Shown: positions 1-11,099 of the stretch, piece by piece
Numbering within the stretch: position 1 is the stretch's first letter
How the letters are laid out: every line of letters begins with the position of its first letter
Assembly (NCBI RefSeq): GCF_019578655.1
Contig: NC_063261.1
Coordinates: 4,906,446 to 4,970,445 of the forward strand
Direction of reading: 5' to 3'
DNA: 64,000 nt
DNA from: Ricinus communis
Lineage: Eukaryota > Streptophyta > Magnoliopsida > Malpighiales > Euphorbiaceae
Translations under genes and position numbers: made by a program
Notes under the pieces: generated by a model
Seen by the model: the letters and a program-made list of their open reading frames with translations, nothing else
Database searches by the model: none
Told to the model about the DNA's origin: nothing

Positions 1-209
1 ACCATCGGTTCTCATTAGAAATGAGTCAGAACATGCTTGGGTGGGGCTAAGAGTGGACAAGCGCGGGGTTAGGTGTGACCTCGCTCGGGGCGGCGTCTGT
101 GCAGTGGTTATAAAGTGAGACCATCGGGTCTTATTAGAAACGAGTCAGAACATGCTTGGGCGGGGCCAAGAGTGTACAAGCGTGGGGTCAGGTGTGACCT
201 CGCGTGAAC
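1..209. repeat. Tandem repeat, two copies of a 119-bp unit
   Basis: The first about 84 bases recur from position 120 with a few substitutions. Both copies hold GAGTCAGAACATGCTTGGG and end in AGGTGTGACCTCGC. The window begins inside the array, so more copies may lie to the left. The block is clearly GC-richer than what follows and looks like part of a retrotransposon LTR or leader. Confidence 0.8.
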
Positions 210-1000
210 TCATACTTGAGCTTGCGCTGATTCACCTTTGACCTCGCGCAAGGTTAGGAGGGTCCCAACAACCTATATAAAGGTCTGATGTCACCATGAT
301 TGTCACATCTCAAATTTTAACCTTTGTTTTTGTTTTGCTTTTATTTAATAGCATATGGTGTGTGGATTTTGAAAAGCAATGGCAAGAAGAACTCAAGAAG
401 CAAACCAACTTCCAACGTGACGAGAGTGAGGCTGCCAAGTGCCGAGAGCACGGGGACATCTATTGATTCTAGGGGAATCAATTGTAGTGGGTGTTGGAGC
501 AGGAGTGTCAATTCCAACGGGACTAGAGGGAGACTCTAATTCTGCCGACACCGTCAATGCATGTTAGTGCGAGAGTGCGAGCCCGGGTATGTTGCTATCT
601 TTCATGCACTTTTACGTGAAGGAGATAGTTAGAGACTATGTGCATGCCCATAGGATAATCTTAATAGTATATAGGAAATGTTTAGAAAAGTTGGAAAACA
701 TTGTAGGGAAATTTTAGGAAATCATGTATTTATTTATTTTTGCTAGTAAGTTTATGAGAGAAATATTATAGAGAAAATTCAGGAAATCATGCATTCATTT
801 ATTTTGTTATGTGATCCGTATGATTATCATACATGTATTTATGATTAAAGACATTGTAAGATGAATGTGTTTAGCTCAATATGATGCTAGAATTAGAAGT
901 TAGAACTTAGAACTTAGATTGAATGCATACCTAGATCTTACCTGAGCGCCTTAGTAGGGGGACACGACATTTCATGGGCTTACCGGTAACATTGCCAAAT
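210..1000 (+). other. Transposon-like leader with a TATA box, no intact gene
   Basis: A TATA box (TATATAAAG, 274-282) lies about 100 bases upstream of an ATG at 379. That ATG opens a short frame (MARRTQEANQLPT) that stops almost at once and stays broken. The arrangement, with a GC-rich repeat upstream, TATA, leader and short Gag-like start, fits the 5' end of a decayed retroelement. No domain can be named. A short frame at 324-539 is not convincing as a gene. Confidence 0.35.
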
Positions 1001-1019
1001 TGGCTGAGTGGTGGGTGCG

Positions 1020-1800
1020 CCTCCCTTTATGAGTGAAGGATCATATGGAAGTGACTGAGTTTGTTACGTTCTTGGGCACCTTATCGGGGTTCAAGCCCAA
1101 GAATAATGCCACTGCCCTGACAGCGCTGCTAGAGAGGTGGTCTGATACCACCCATACCTTCGTACTACATTTTAGGGAGATGACTATCACGCCCATGCAC
1201 TTCACTGCGCTGACAGGGACTCGATTTGGTGGAGTGTCGGTACCTTTGGACGGTAGACCTGTGGTCAGCCCAACCCTTATCCCCCAGCTACCCGGCTGCT
1301 CACCTTTTATCAAGGATGATAGGAAGCTGAGGTACGCGGACCTAAAGACTTACTAGCAGCCACGATGATAGACTTCAGCCTCGCCTTTTACCGATAATGA
1401 GGTAGACCAGTATGCTAGGAGCTCCTGATGTACCTGTTCGGAGCTACCATTTTTTCTAACTCTGACTCGACCATCCACTTGAGCTTCTTAACAAGCCTAG
1501 CAGATTTGAATTTTAGTAGTGCGTTTGCTTAGGTTAGGCAGCCCTTTGCCAGCTCTATCACTTCATGGACCGCGGCTGTGGGGATGGCACTAGGGTAGGC
1601 AGCTTCTCTTACTTGTTGCCGATAAGTTTAGTTATTTTTTACCTATCGTGTTTTCATAATAGATTTAAGCACACGAGTACCGACTGCAGCGGATTGGTGC
1701 CCTGGCCGGCATTGGAGGGTACCCTTTCTTGGACCGATGGATGGACTCGCAATCCTAATCTGAGAGCTCATATCTGTTAGACCAGCATCATCAAAGGTAG
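1020..1800 (+). pseudogene. Plant mobile domain (PMD) protein fragment
   Basis: The frame 1033-1356 encodes 107 residues with the PMD signature: LLERWSDTTHTFVLHF followed by GEM-type REMTITPMHFTALTG and a G-x-P-x-DGRPV segment. In the family this corresponds to ERW-x-ETHTF-x-LP-x-GE-x-TITL-x-D-x-A-x-LTGLP-x-DG. A further piece (SSITSWTAAVGMALG) appears at about 1551-1605 in another frame after several stops, so the gene is broken. PMD occurs in MAIN/MAIL nuclear proteins and, much more often, inside Mutator-like and gypsy transposons. The surroundings favour a transposon-borne copy. Reading the upstream part gives stops, so no real start was assigned. Confidence 0.6.
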
Positions 1801-1899
1801 AACACGGTCACCTGACAGGAGGTAGAGAAGTCAATTAATTACTTATTACTTGTATTTTTTATTACATACCTGTGTGTTTTGACGTGTCATGTGATATAG

Positions 1900-3000
1900 G
1901 TGAGGGTGGACCCTTGAGGGGAGGTGACCTCATGAAAAGTGTTTCATTTATCTTATTCATAATGTTATATGCAATTATCAAGAATAAATATGATTAGTTC
2001 AATTATAGAGTTGACACTTGCATCCATTCTCTATGAATCAATTGGGATAAAAGTACAATGAAAGGATTGAATTACATTGTAAGATTGTCCATTGCAAGGG
2101 TAGATTAAAACATTTTAATTATTCCTACACATTTTGGGTGGTTATAATGCATTGCTAGATGCCAATCTTGATCTATGGGTATGTATTAAGTTACATTAGA
2201 GAATTAACATTGAATTAAAGGAGTACAATTCATAATCCATATTTATTGCCTACATCTTAGCAACCTTTTGGGTCATATAAAAATAGGCTTTAAGTGAGGA
2301 TTAAAATGAGGATTTAAGCATTGGGCTTAAGCTCATATATATTATGCCTAATTAAAGGTTAATTAATTAAGAGCTAATGGCCCTATGATGGCTTATTATC
2401 CATGGCTTAGTTCTTATATTAATTAAAGTCCATTTAGAATAACAAAGCCCAACTTAAAGTAAGTTAGGATTTTGTAGAAATCCTAAACCTATATAAGGAC
2501 TTTGATTAAAAGCCATATATATATATGGAAAGAGATGCATATAGGGCAGCAAGGTTAAGGTTGAAGGATGGTGGCACATCCAAAAGAGAAAAACATTTTC
2601 TTGAGAAGAATAACCTAGGTGAATCAATCAATAAGATTAATTGATTTATAACCCTTGCTTAAAACTAGCATTCAATCTCCAATATCTCTTCTCAATCTCC
2701 TCAAAAGTGGTTTAGTGAGATCTTTGCTTAGAAGCTTGTGTGGATCACCAAAAGAGGCTCGTCACTTAAGTAGCTTTAAAGTGCATCAATCATCCTTGAA
2801 GAATCAAGAATCAACAAAGCAAGAAGCACTCATTGGATTGGCCAAAAACTCCCATTGTAAGCCTTCTCCATCTTTTGCTTGTTTTGTGTGTTATGACTAT
2901 CTTAATTAATAAGATCCTTGGTGGGAATTGGAAAAAATTTTAAATTCCTTCCATTGTGCTTTTCCTTATATTTTAATATCAATTCCCAACATCACGAAAA
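1900..3000 (+). other. AT-rich LTR-like sequence, no gene
   Basis: The stretch holds a TATA box (TATATAAGG, 2489-2497), an (AT)n run inside a palindrome near 2512-2527, and a transcribed-looking region after it. The style (poly-T segments, GTCCATTGCAAGGG, CAATTCCCAACA near the right end) resembles a plant LTR. I found neither the partner LTR nor a primer-binding site next to it. The 84-codon frame at 2655-2909 matches nothing I recognise and I do not treat it as a gene. Confidence 0.3.
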
Positions 3001-3109
3001 GAATTAAAATAAAAAGAAATATAACTAAAGAAAATTTTGACATGTAGCACAATTAAGAAAAATTTTTAGAGCAAATTTAGTGAAAATTTATCTAAATTGA
3101 GTACCCATA

Positions 3110-4640
3110 CTAAGAGACCTTATGATTTTATAAAGATGTCTACAAGCTGCTCATCTGATGGAACAAATTCTATAGATCTCCTTTCTAGACATGATCTCTA
3201 ATGAAGTGATGTCTCACTTCAATATTCTTAGTCCTTAAGTGTTGAACAGTTGGAGAAGTTTATGGCACTGGTATTGTCACAGCAAATAAGTATCTACTTG
3301 TAGAATAGGCCATAGTCTTCTAACTATTTCCTCATCCGAATGACTTGTGTTACACAGTTGCCTACAAAGATGTATTCTGCCTCTATTGTGGATAGAGCGA
3401 CAAACGTCTATTTCTTATTGAACCAAGAGATTAAGCAGTGTCCTAAGAATTGACAAGTGCCTAATGTGCTCTTCCTGTTAACCCTTCTACTTGCATAGTC
3501 AGCATCTTTATTTCAAATAAAATTAAGTAATTCACATCTAAGATACCACAAACCAAGATTACTACTACAAATTAGATATATGAATATCCTTTTTAAAGTA
3601 GTTAGATGAGATTCCTTAGGATATACCTAGAACCTTGCAGATAGACATACACCGAAGTGGATCTCTAGTCTGCTAGCAATCAAGTATAACAGAAATCTGA
3701 TCATTCCTTTGTAAAGCTTCATATCAACTTTTTTTCCCTTTTTGTTATTTTCTAATGTACTTATTGGAGATCCAATGGACTTGAATCCTTATAGCTTGAA
3801 TTTCTATATCAATTCCTCGGTGTATTGTGTTTGGAAAATGAAAATACCCTCATCCGATTGCATTATTTATAGACCCAAGACAAAGTTAAGCTCGCTCTTG
3901 AGGCTCATCTAGGACTCACCCTACATATCTTTAGAAAATTACTCACAAAGAGAATCATTAGTAGATCCAAACATAATATCATCCATATATATTTGAAGAA
4001 CGACCAAATTCTTTGATTTTGATTTTATGAAAAGGTAGTATCAATTTTACCTCTTAAGAAACCATTTACTAAGGAATTTACCTAGCCTTTTATATCAAGC
4101 CCTTAAGACTTGTTTCAAACCATAGAGTGCTTTACTGTGCTTAAAAACATGATCAAGAATCTCATAGTTCAAAACCAGGTGGTTGTTCAACATAGACTTC
4201 TTCATTTAGATATCCATTTAAGAATGCACTTTTTACATCCATTTGATAAAGTTTAAAACCTTTTGAAGTATGTAACAACATATAGAAGTCTAATAGCCTC
4301 AAGTCTAGCTATGAGAGCAAAAGTTTCAACGAAATCAATACCTTCTTCTTGGTTGTAGCTTGGGCAACTAATCAAGCTCTATTTTTAATAAGATTACCTT
4401 GCTCATCCGATTTATTTTTTAATACGCACTTGGTTCTTATGACAGATTGCTTTTTTGGTCTAGGTACGAGGTTCCAAACTTGATTTCTTTCAAATTGATC
4501 AAGCTCTTCCTATATAGCAGATATCCAATTTTCATCAGTTTGAGCCTCATCATAAGATTTAGGTTCTATTTATGACATAAAGGTCACATTCCTATGTAGG
4601 CATATGCAAGCTGCTCTAGTCATCCTTCCTTGTGATGGAC
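3110..4640 (-). pseudogene. copia reverse transcriptase and RNase H remnant
   Basis: The minus-strand translation contains the copia RT active site, LQIYMDDIMFGST, with YMDD encoded at 3978-3989. Near 3120-3290 is the RNase H end, with CDNTSAI, LRTKNIEVRHHFIRDHV and a degenerate QLADIFTKP-type end. In intact relatives these are parts of one polyprotein that copies element RNA into DNA and degrades the RNA strand. Here many stops and frameshifts separate the blocks, so no protein can be made. No frame of useful length remains in this stretch. Confidence 0.85.
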
Positions 4641-5701
4641 TATCTAGGATAATATCGGTGATAATTCCGATCTCTAAGTAAATCAAATGTCTGTTGAGTG
4701 GAGATGTCTACTAGAGCTAGATTAGACATTGTATCTTTATTATTAGATGTCTCATCATCATTACAAGCATTTACTTCAACCTCTGCCTTTTCTTCTTGGA
4801 CATCTACATTTTTTTCATCACCTTTTCTTTCTTCCTCATCTGAATCAACATTCTTAATTTTTATTTCTCGGGCATGGTTAGAAAAATAAAAAATAACATG
4901 CATGTATTCTTCAACAATTAGAGTACGCTTATTAAATACTCTATATGCTTTGCTAGATGTTGAATATCCAAGGAAAACCCCATCATCTGATTTAGAATCA
5001 AACTTTATGAGATAGTCTTTCTTATTTTTCAGAATGAAACACTTACATCCAAATGCATGAAAGATGAGAGACTTGGCTTTCTTTGTCTCCATAGTTCATA
5101 GGATAGGTATGATTAGGACTCTGTCTAGTATATAGCAAGCAATGTCTATGGCTTCTGGCCATAAATATCTTAGTAGGTTTCTCTCATCTGACATGGTTTT
5201 GGCCATTTCTAGTAAGGTCCTATTTTTACATCCTACTACATCATTTTGTTGAGGGGGTTTTAGGGCTGAGAAATTATAAGATATCACATGGTCTTTGCAA
5301 TACAAATCAAACATTTCATTCTCAAACTCCCTTTCATGGTCACTTCTAATGGAGGTGATAGAATACCTTTTCTCATTTTGGGCTCTCTTGTAGAAATATA
5401 TGAAAATAGTGTAGGAATCTACCTTTGACATGATGAATAGAACCTATATGAATCGTCAGTAGTCATCTACTATCACAAATGTATACTTATTACCATTTAG
5501 ACTCTAAGGAGTGATAGGACCAAACAAATCACAATGCAACAGTTCCAATAGTGTAGATGTGGACAAAATGGATTTTGATTTAAAAGTAGATATTGTTTGC
5601 TTCCCTTTTTTACAAGCATCACATAAGTTATCTTTTTCATATTTCAACTTAGGTAGGCCTCTAACAAGATCTATAAGACTTAGTTTTGAAATCAAATGCA
5701 T
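4640..5701 (-). pseudogene. copia integrase remnant with flanking linker
   Basis: Three minus-strand frames are collinear. Frame 5504-5701 carries the pre-integrase zinc-binding end (NLCDACKKGKQ) and the first catalytic Asp context (HCDLFGPITP). Frame 5096-5431 carries SDHEREFENEMF with the second Asp. Frame 4640-5092 begins with the post-core region (HAFGCKCFILKNK and KFDSKSDDGVFLGYSTSSKA), which is strongly typical of copia. The third catalytic position reads PQQNDVVGCKNRTL, where the family has PQQNGVVERKNRTL, so the Glu is lost. Stops separate the three frames. The acidic tail of the last frame (EKAEVEVNACNDDET) is the variable linker before RT. Confidence 0.88.
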
Positions 5702-5754
5702 GCTGACATGTCCTAGACATCTATGTTACAACTAACTATTATCCTCAACGGGAA

Positions 5755-6021
5755 TCAAACATCTATCATTGATACTACAACAATTTGAATTAAACATATA
5801 TATGTTACCCATGAAAGGATCAATAATATGGTTTGATTGTTAACAGTTGATCGCACCATATAGTGAGATGCCTTAAATATGGCTCGTCTATTCTTGTCAC
5901 GTAGCTGACTAACACTCAGCAGATTATACTTTAATCCTTCAATAAGTGAAACATCTTCTATCTGAAGATTTGATTTGATAATGTCTTTTCCTATGATCCT
6001 TCCTCTTACTTTGATCTCCAT
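5755..6021 (-). pseudogene. copia protease to pre-integrase segment
   Basis: The 88-codon frame contains EDVSLIEGLKYNLLSVSQL, the conserved block that follows the copia aspartic protease. The upstream protease active site (family D-x-G-C-S/T-x-H-M-T) sits near 6060-6110 in another frame, with SCSRHMTG-like residues readable. No continuous frame joins them. Confidence 0.75.
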
Positions 6022-6652
6022 ATTTCACATATCCGCCACTAGTTTTATCTAGCTTTATGAACTTGGATGAGTCCCCTGTCATGTGTCTCGAGCAGCTGTT
6101 GTCTATTATTAGTTATATGTTTTCTTCTTGTTACTTAGACATACCTGCAGATAGCTATTCAAATTTAGGTCCTAATCTATGTTGGGTCCTAATTTGTCAG
6201 TAGTCTTTATATTTGTACCCTTAGGTACCCATAATAGATATCTCAAAAAACATGTTCCAAATAGATGTGCATTTCGACGATAGTGAGAATGTTACTTTCT
6301 ATTTTCTGACTTACTAATAGGAGTATTCTTTCTAGACTTTGAAGAAGTAATAGCATTAGATTATGAAAATATTTAGGCAAATCTATTCTAGAAAAAATCA
6401 CTAAAGTGTTTTACTTTGCTCAAATCTTTGGACTAGAATCAAAATAAAGAATTTCTTTTCCTTTATTCAAATGATCTAGATTAGACTTCTGTTTCTCCAT
6501 GACTTTCAGAAAATTTTCTTGTTCAATCTTTAATTCACTCATTAGAGAAGTGTCTAAGTTTAAAATTTCCCTTATCTTTTTCATTCTCAATAGTCAATCG
6601 TTCATTTCTATGAATCAGGCGACTATTTTGAGTCAAAGAACAAGATAGATCA

Positions 6653-7800
6653 CTATTTAATTATTTTTTCAACTTTAGCTTGCAAAAATTTATTTTTCAT
6701 GACATCAATATGCAAAGAATTATTTAGTTTAAGGATGATGGAGTTTTGAATATGCAATTCAGTAAGTTTTGATAGTAGAGAATTATACTTCCTTTTCAGG
6801 TTTCTAAATTCTTTAAATAATTCATAGAACACATTTTCAAGGTCATCTGAGTTGGAATACTTAACTGTCTGAGGAGGATTTGTCATATGTGTCAGCTGTG
6901 AGGCACAAATTAGTTGTCTCTTCCCTTTTAGACATCTTATCATCACTTAACAATTCATCTCTCTCGCTCTATGTAGCCATCGCCTTCTTTTATTTGTCCT
7001 TCTTAGAATTCTTTTTGAGTTTTGGACAATTAGGCTTTATATGCCTTGGCTTGTTTGTTCATAGAAAACAACATTAGATGTCTCTCTCTTTCCTGCTTTT
7101 GTCTTGATAGGATTAGATTTCTAAAAAGCCTTTCTATTTCTCTAACTTCCTTTTTTGAAGAATCTCTTCATCTTTCTAGTAAAGGTAGTCATCTCCTTAT
7201 CTAAGGATTTTGAGCTAGTATTTATTCAGGTAGCTGCTATAGCTACTCCATTCTTCTTTCTGTCTACCTTGGATGTCTTACCATCCTACTTATACATGAG
7301 CATCTCATGAATTATAAAGGATTCCATCATCATAAGTGTAGATATCTGAATTCTTAGACTCCATTAACACGATCATCTTATTATCCCATGACTTAGACAA
7401 AGATCTCAGTAGCTTTTTCACTTGCTCGGACTTTAAGATGTCCTTTTTCGAAAGACTTTAGTTGATTCACTATATTAGAGAATCATGTAATCATTTTGGC
7501 AATACTCTTTGTGGCAGTCATCTGAAACATTTCATAATCTTTTATAAGAAGGTTAATTTTAGATTCCTTTTACTTGGTTTGTTTCCTCATAGATCACCTT
7601 TAAATTGTCCCAAATTTGTTTAGCTGCCTTACAGCTAGACACCTGATTATACTCAGTGGTGTTAGACCATAGTTTGTAGTATGTTTATAGCTTTTAGATT
7701 GCAAGCTATCTATTGCCAGAAAAGTTCTATATTTTCATATTCCTCTTTAGGAACCCATTCAATTTCAACTCTCTTCATTACAACGTCTATTTTATAATAA
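6653..7800 (-). pseudogene. copia Gag (UBN2 family) and zinc knuckle remnant
   Basis: On the minus strand the right part translates to UBN2-type Gag pieces: LKAINIL, LKSEQVKKLLRSLSKSWDNK (near 7370-7440) and a LMMMESFIIHEM block. These correspond to the family's VRKILRSLPKSWEAK and L-x-x-LIGSL-x-TYEM. A zinc knuckle follows near 7025-7075 (CFL, then HIKPNC), but its second Cys codon has become a stop. The leftmost frame (6653-6946) is the coiled, Leu-rich C-terminal part before the protease. Gag forms the particle that packages element RNA; this copy is dead. Confidence 0.75.
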
Positions 7801-7809
7801 ACTTGGAGA

Positions 7810-9830
7810 CAATATAACAATGGGTTAGTGACGACATGACGACGTCAGAGTAGTGATGGACTTTCAACTTTTATTGATTCTTGGTGCCAAAGTGGCGGGA
7901 ACGATTATTACGCTTTACAACCAGGTAGCGTCAGCAACTGCCATCACTAAACTGTTTGTTGTAGCGACGAACATACTAGTGTCACTATTCTTACCAACTA
8001 TCGATAGTTTTAGTGGTCGTTAAGCTATGCTTTAATTGTGCTTTTGTAAGCCTTAAATTTAGTGATAGGATCGCGTCTGTTGCTAAAGTATTTTATTGAA
8101 ATGTTATCATACAAATTTTCATCCAGGTGACTATATCTGTAGTCTAAATGAAATTAATCATTCTATTTTTCTAGTAAGAATAGTGTGTTCCATTGAATAA
8201 TGGAGGTCTTGTAACATATTGCCCTTCGAGCAATAATGGTGTATTAGCTTGGGCCTAACCAGCCATCTTGGATCCTTACACAAGGATGTTAAGCCTTATA
8301 TTACAAAGATGTAGATACTAAATGGAACTGCGGAATAGACGTCCAATAAGGGGAAGAATCAGACTTCTCAAAACTTTCTTGCTGGATGGCTAATTTCTTA
8401 ATTAACCTTTATGTGAATTAATTCAATAAGAGTAATATTAGATGCTTGACGAAAATTGCAGAGATATCTAACTATGTTGAGAATTACTTTATCAAATATA
8501 TACAATAGTAAGCCAACAAATGCGATAGATACCTCAACTTCTATGAATTCGAATAATATTCACGATATCTTACTTAGATGGATTAGATGAGAGGATGATG
8601 ATTTGAATGTCTTATGCAAGTTTTAAAAATAATTAGATGTCTACTTTGTGTGTACTTATAAGATTTTCTTGGTAGACATTTAATGAGTAAGGATGCTTAT
8701 ATCAGATGTCTTTTTGGATGCACAATTTAAAAGAATTCAACACAAGAATTTATCCTAGTTTGATAATAGGACCTACATCAAGTTCTTAATGATCACATCT
8801 TAAGATTTTCTCCACTAGTTGACTCTATTAACGGCTAGAGGTCAAGCTTATAGGGTTTCAATAATTAGACACCTTATATAGTATGAGATATTCACTCTCT
8901 GACTGACCCATAGAAATTATTAGGCTTCTGTCAATCTCTCACTTGCTTCATTAGGTTGAAATGGACCTCTCACAGACTTTTTAAAAGGAGTTTGTGTCAC
9001 CCAACAGACAACAAGCTTTTACACTAGGTGCTTGGAGACTTTACAAGAAATTTTCTCTTTAAAACATTAAAGTAAAATAACATAATTTCTATATGGATCA
9101 AGTGGAAATTTAATGTAAGGAATATATATATAAGCAATTTCTAATAAATATTTTCAAAACCTTAATTTAAAAGTCATTACAACTTTTGATTTAGATTTCT
9201 ATCACAACTTTTAGCTTTCTGTCCTGAAAAATTGCAGTAAGTTGTCATTGAAAAAGCTAGCACTGTGATAGACAGCTAGGCTTGACAATGGGCATATTGC
9301 TTTTTACTTCACTCAATAAGAACTAGTCGTTAGATACAAGTGTGAAAATGTGTGAGTGTATGAGAGAATAATATGACAAATTGTAAAACAGTCGGATACC
9401 TTAAAGATGTCAAATAGATGTATGATTAAAAGCAGATTTCTCAAAATTCATGAACTTTAAGGAATACAATTTTATGCACTGAAACCACTTTGAGAAAATC
9501 GAAGTTTGACTTTATATGTTGTGAAATCATATGAAGGCTTGGTATTTTACAGTACACATGAAAATGATTTTAACAAATATTTGATCCATTTAATAAGATA
9601 TCTAAGTGCCACTTATTCCTAAATAGAGATTAATGATTCATAAATGTTTGTCCTCAGTATCTGCTTGATGCTTTGGATAAGGTAGATATCTGCTTGACCA
9701 ATCTACTTTATAGATCGTCTAATCAGATTCCTTTTATACCTGTACTGTTAAATGTCTACATAAACAATATTAAAACACATAATATTTTGCTATCATCAAA
9801 ACTTAGATTATTAGCTTCTTAGGACTAACA
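7810..9830. other. Unclassified repeat-like DNA, perhaps copia leader or LTR
   Basis: No coding frame of note. The part at about 7820-8110 has repeated TAGTGACGAC and GTTGCTAAAG-like words. Around 8740-8830 there is text of the AGAATTTATCCT plus ATTTTCTCCACTAG kind, resembling the LTR-like repeats elsewhere in the window (20950, 57017). Because it lies immediately 5' of the minus-strand copia Gag, it may be that element's leader and 5' LTR, but I could not define ends. Confidence 0.3.
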
Positions 9831-10670
9831 CTAATGATAATTAATTCCTATAAAAAGTGCATATACCAAATTATATTTATTAGTGCGGTAAGTTATGTCA
9901 AAAAATACAACATCTCCAAAGCATTCATAATCGCTTCTTGATCTACCATCCCTCCAAAAGAAATTACTCATTCCATTTGTTTGATCAACTAGTACATCCC
10001 AATAAAATATGCCCTCTTGTCCACCTCTACGTTTGAAGTTATTCACTAAACTTTATGCATCTCCAACCTCAATCAACACCATATTTTACTTGTTTACATA
10101 ATTATAACAATCACATTTTATGTAACCTACATGTTGTATGTCACCAACTTCATGAGCCTCATATTTATATTCATCCACTACTCTAATTTCAACATTCACC
10201 ATTGAATATATTATTAGCAACCTTGGCAACTAAAAGCTTTCATGAACATCCAAGAAAGTGTCTATCCTCTCGCTTTACAAGTTCATGATTATGTTAAGAC
10301 ACAAAATGAACAACCTTTCATTGCCCATTATCATCCATTTTAAAACGAACAATTGGTTTGCAACCCGTTCTAGTTTCTATTTTGTTAAAACTCACAACAC
10401 CATGTGATTCGTCATTTTTGAAACCCTCTTTTGAACAAAAGTAGTCCTTAGTCAGAATATTTCTTGATCATGTAATATAGGTTTGTTTTCTTTTACGAAT
10501 ACTAAAACCCATACGATATGCATAATCTTCATACATATGATAAGCTTCCTCTTTGTTGCTCGCAACTTGGTTTAATAAATTTGTTAGTTCAGTATTCTTA
10601 CGACTAACTATACTAATATCTTTATTATTATGAATTGTTGCATCTGCACCTTCAACATATACTTATCAAC
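9831..10670 (-). pseudogene. FAR1/FHY3-related pseudogene
   Basis: Read on the minus strand, the 5' part (about 10240-10600) gives a FAR1 DNA-binding domain: EEAYHMYEDYAYRMGFSIRK, CSKEGFKND, TRTGCKPIVRFKMDDNGQW and HNHELV. The 71-codon frame 9831-10046 gives the start of the MULE transposase domain: ENFFW-type MSNFFWRDGRSRSDYECFGD, then DVVFFDITYRTNKYNLVYALF with the first transposase Asp. Between them are several stops, and everything after the VGINYH-like block is missing. FAR1/FHY3 proteins are domesticated Mutator transposases that act as transcription factors in far-red light signalling; related genes are also carried by active MULEs. The left end stops abruptly. Full-length relatives have more than 600 residues, so this is a 5' fragment. 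Confidence 0.85.
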
Positions 10671-10693
10671 TACGACTCAATAACTTCTTCGTT

Positions 10694-11096
10694 TGTTAAT
10701 GGCCCGCGAATAGGATCTCTCAGAGGTCTATTAATGGGGAAAACTTCTTACTTTCCCTTGTTTCTCCCTTTTCCCGAGGAACTTATCTTTAAAGCCTCAA
10801 TGGTGATTTGTTAAAGAGATCACCAACTCTCCTATACTCTTACTTTTTAATTGAAATATCCATAATTTTATTGAATATCAGCTACTCCTTTAAATAGGAA
10901 TCACAAGAAGGTAAGAGTGCTTCTTTTGGGAAACTACCTAACATGCATTTATCTTTAAATAGGAAATAATAATGGTACTGCCTAATTAATAAAGAAATTT
11001 TTAAAAGCGATTTCCTAATTAAGTAGGAATACTAAATTTAACGCCCATTAGTACTATTATTTGTAGTTGTACTTCTTTCTAATAAAAACATCCACA
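10694..11096 (-). repeat. 3' LTR of the old gypsy element
   Basis: It shares with the right LTR the words AATGGTGATTTGTTAAAGAG, GGTACTGC(C/A)TAATTAAT and TAACGCCCATTA, and the terminal TCCACA. The neighbouring bases (plus-strand ATTACTCCCCTTTT, 11100-11113) are the complement of a polypurine tract, as expected beside a 3' LTR. Confidence 0.8.
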
Positions 11097-11099
11097 ATA

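Larger units (their letters stand above)
3100..7800 (-). mobile_element. Decayed Ty1/copia retrotransposon, internal region
   Basis: Read on the minus strand the order is Gag (UBN2 type), zinc knuckle, protease region, integrase, reverse transcriptase and RNase H, which is the Ty1/copia order. All parts carry stops or frameshifts. Neither LTR could be delimited with confidence: the left end fades near 3000-3100 and the right end near 7800. The catalytic Glu of integrase is replaced, so the element is dead. Sub-parts are listed separately. Confidence 0.9.

Noticed and set aside
2655..2909. 84-codon Ser-rich frame as a gene
   Set aside because: No domain, lies in LTR-like DNA, and could be chance.
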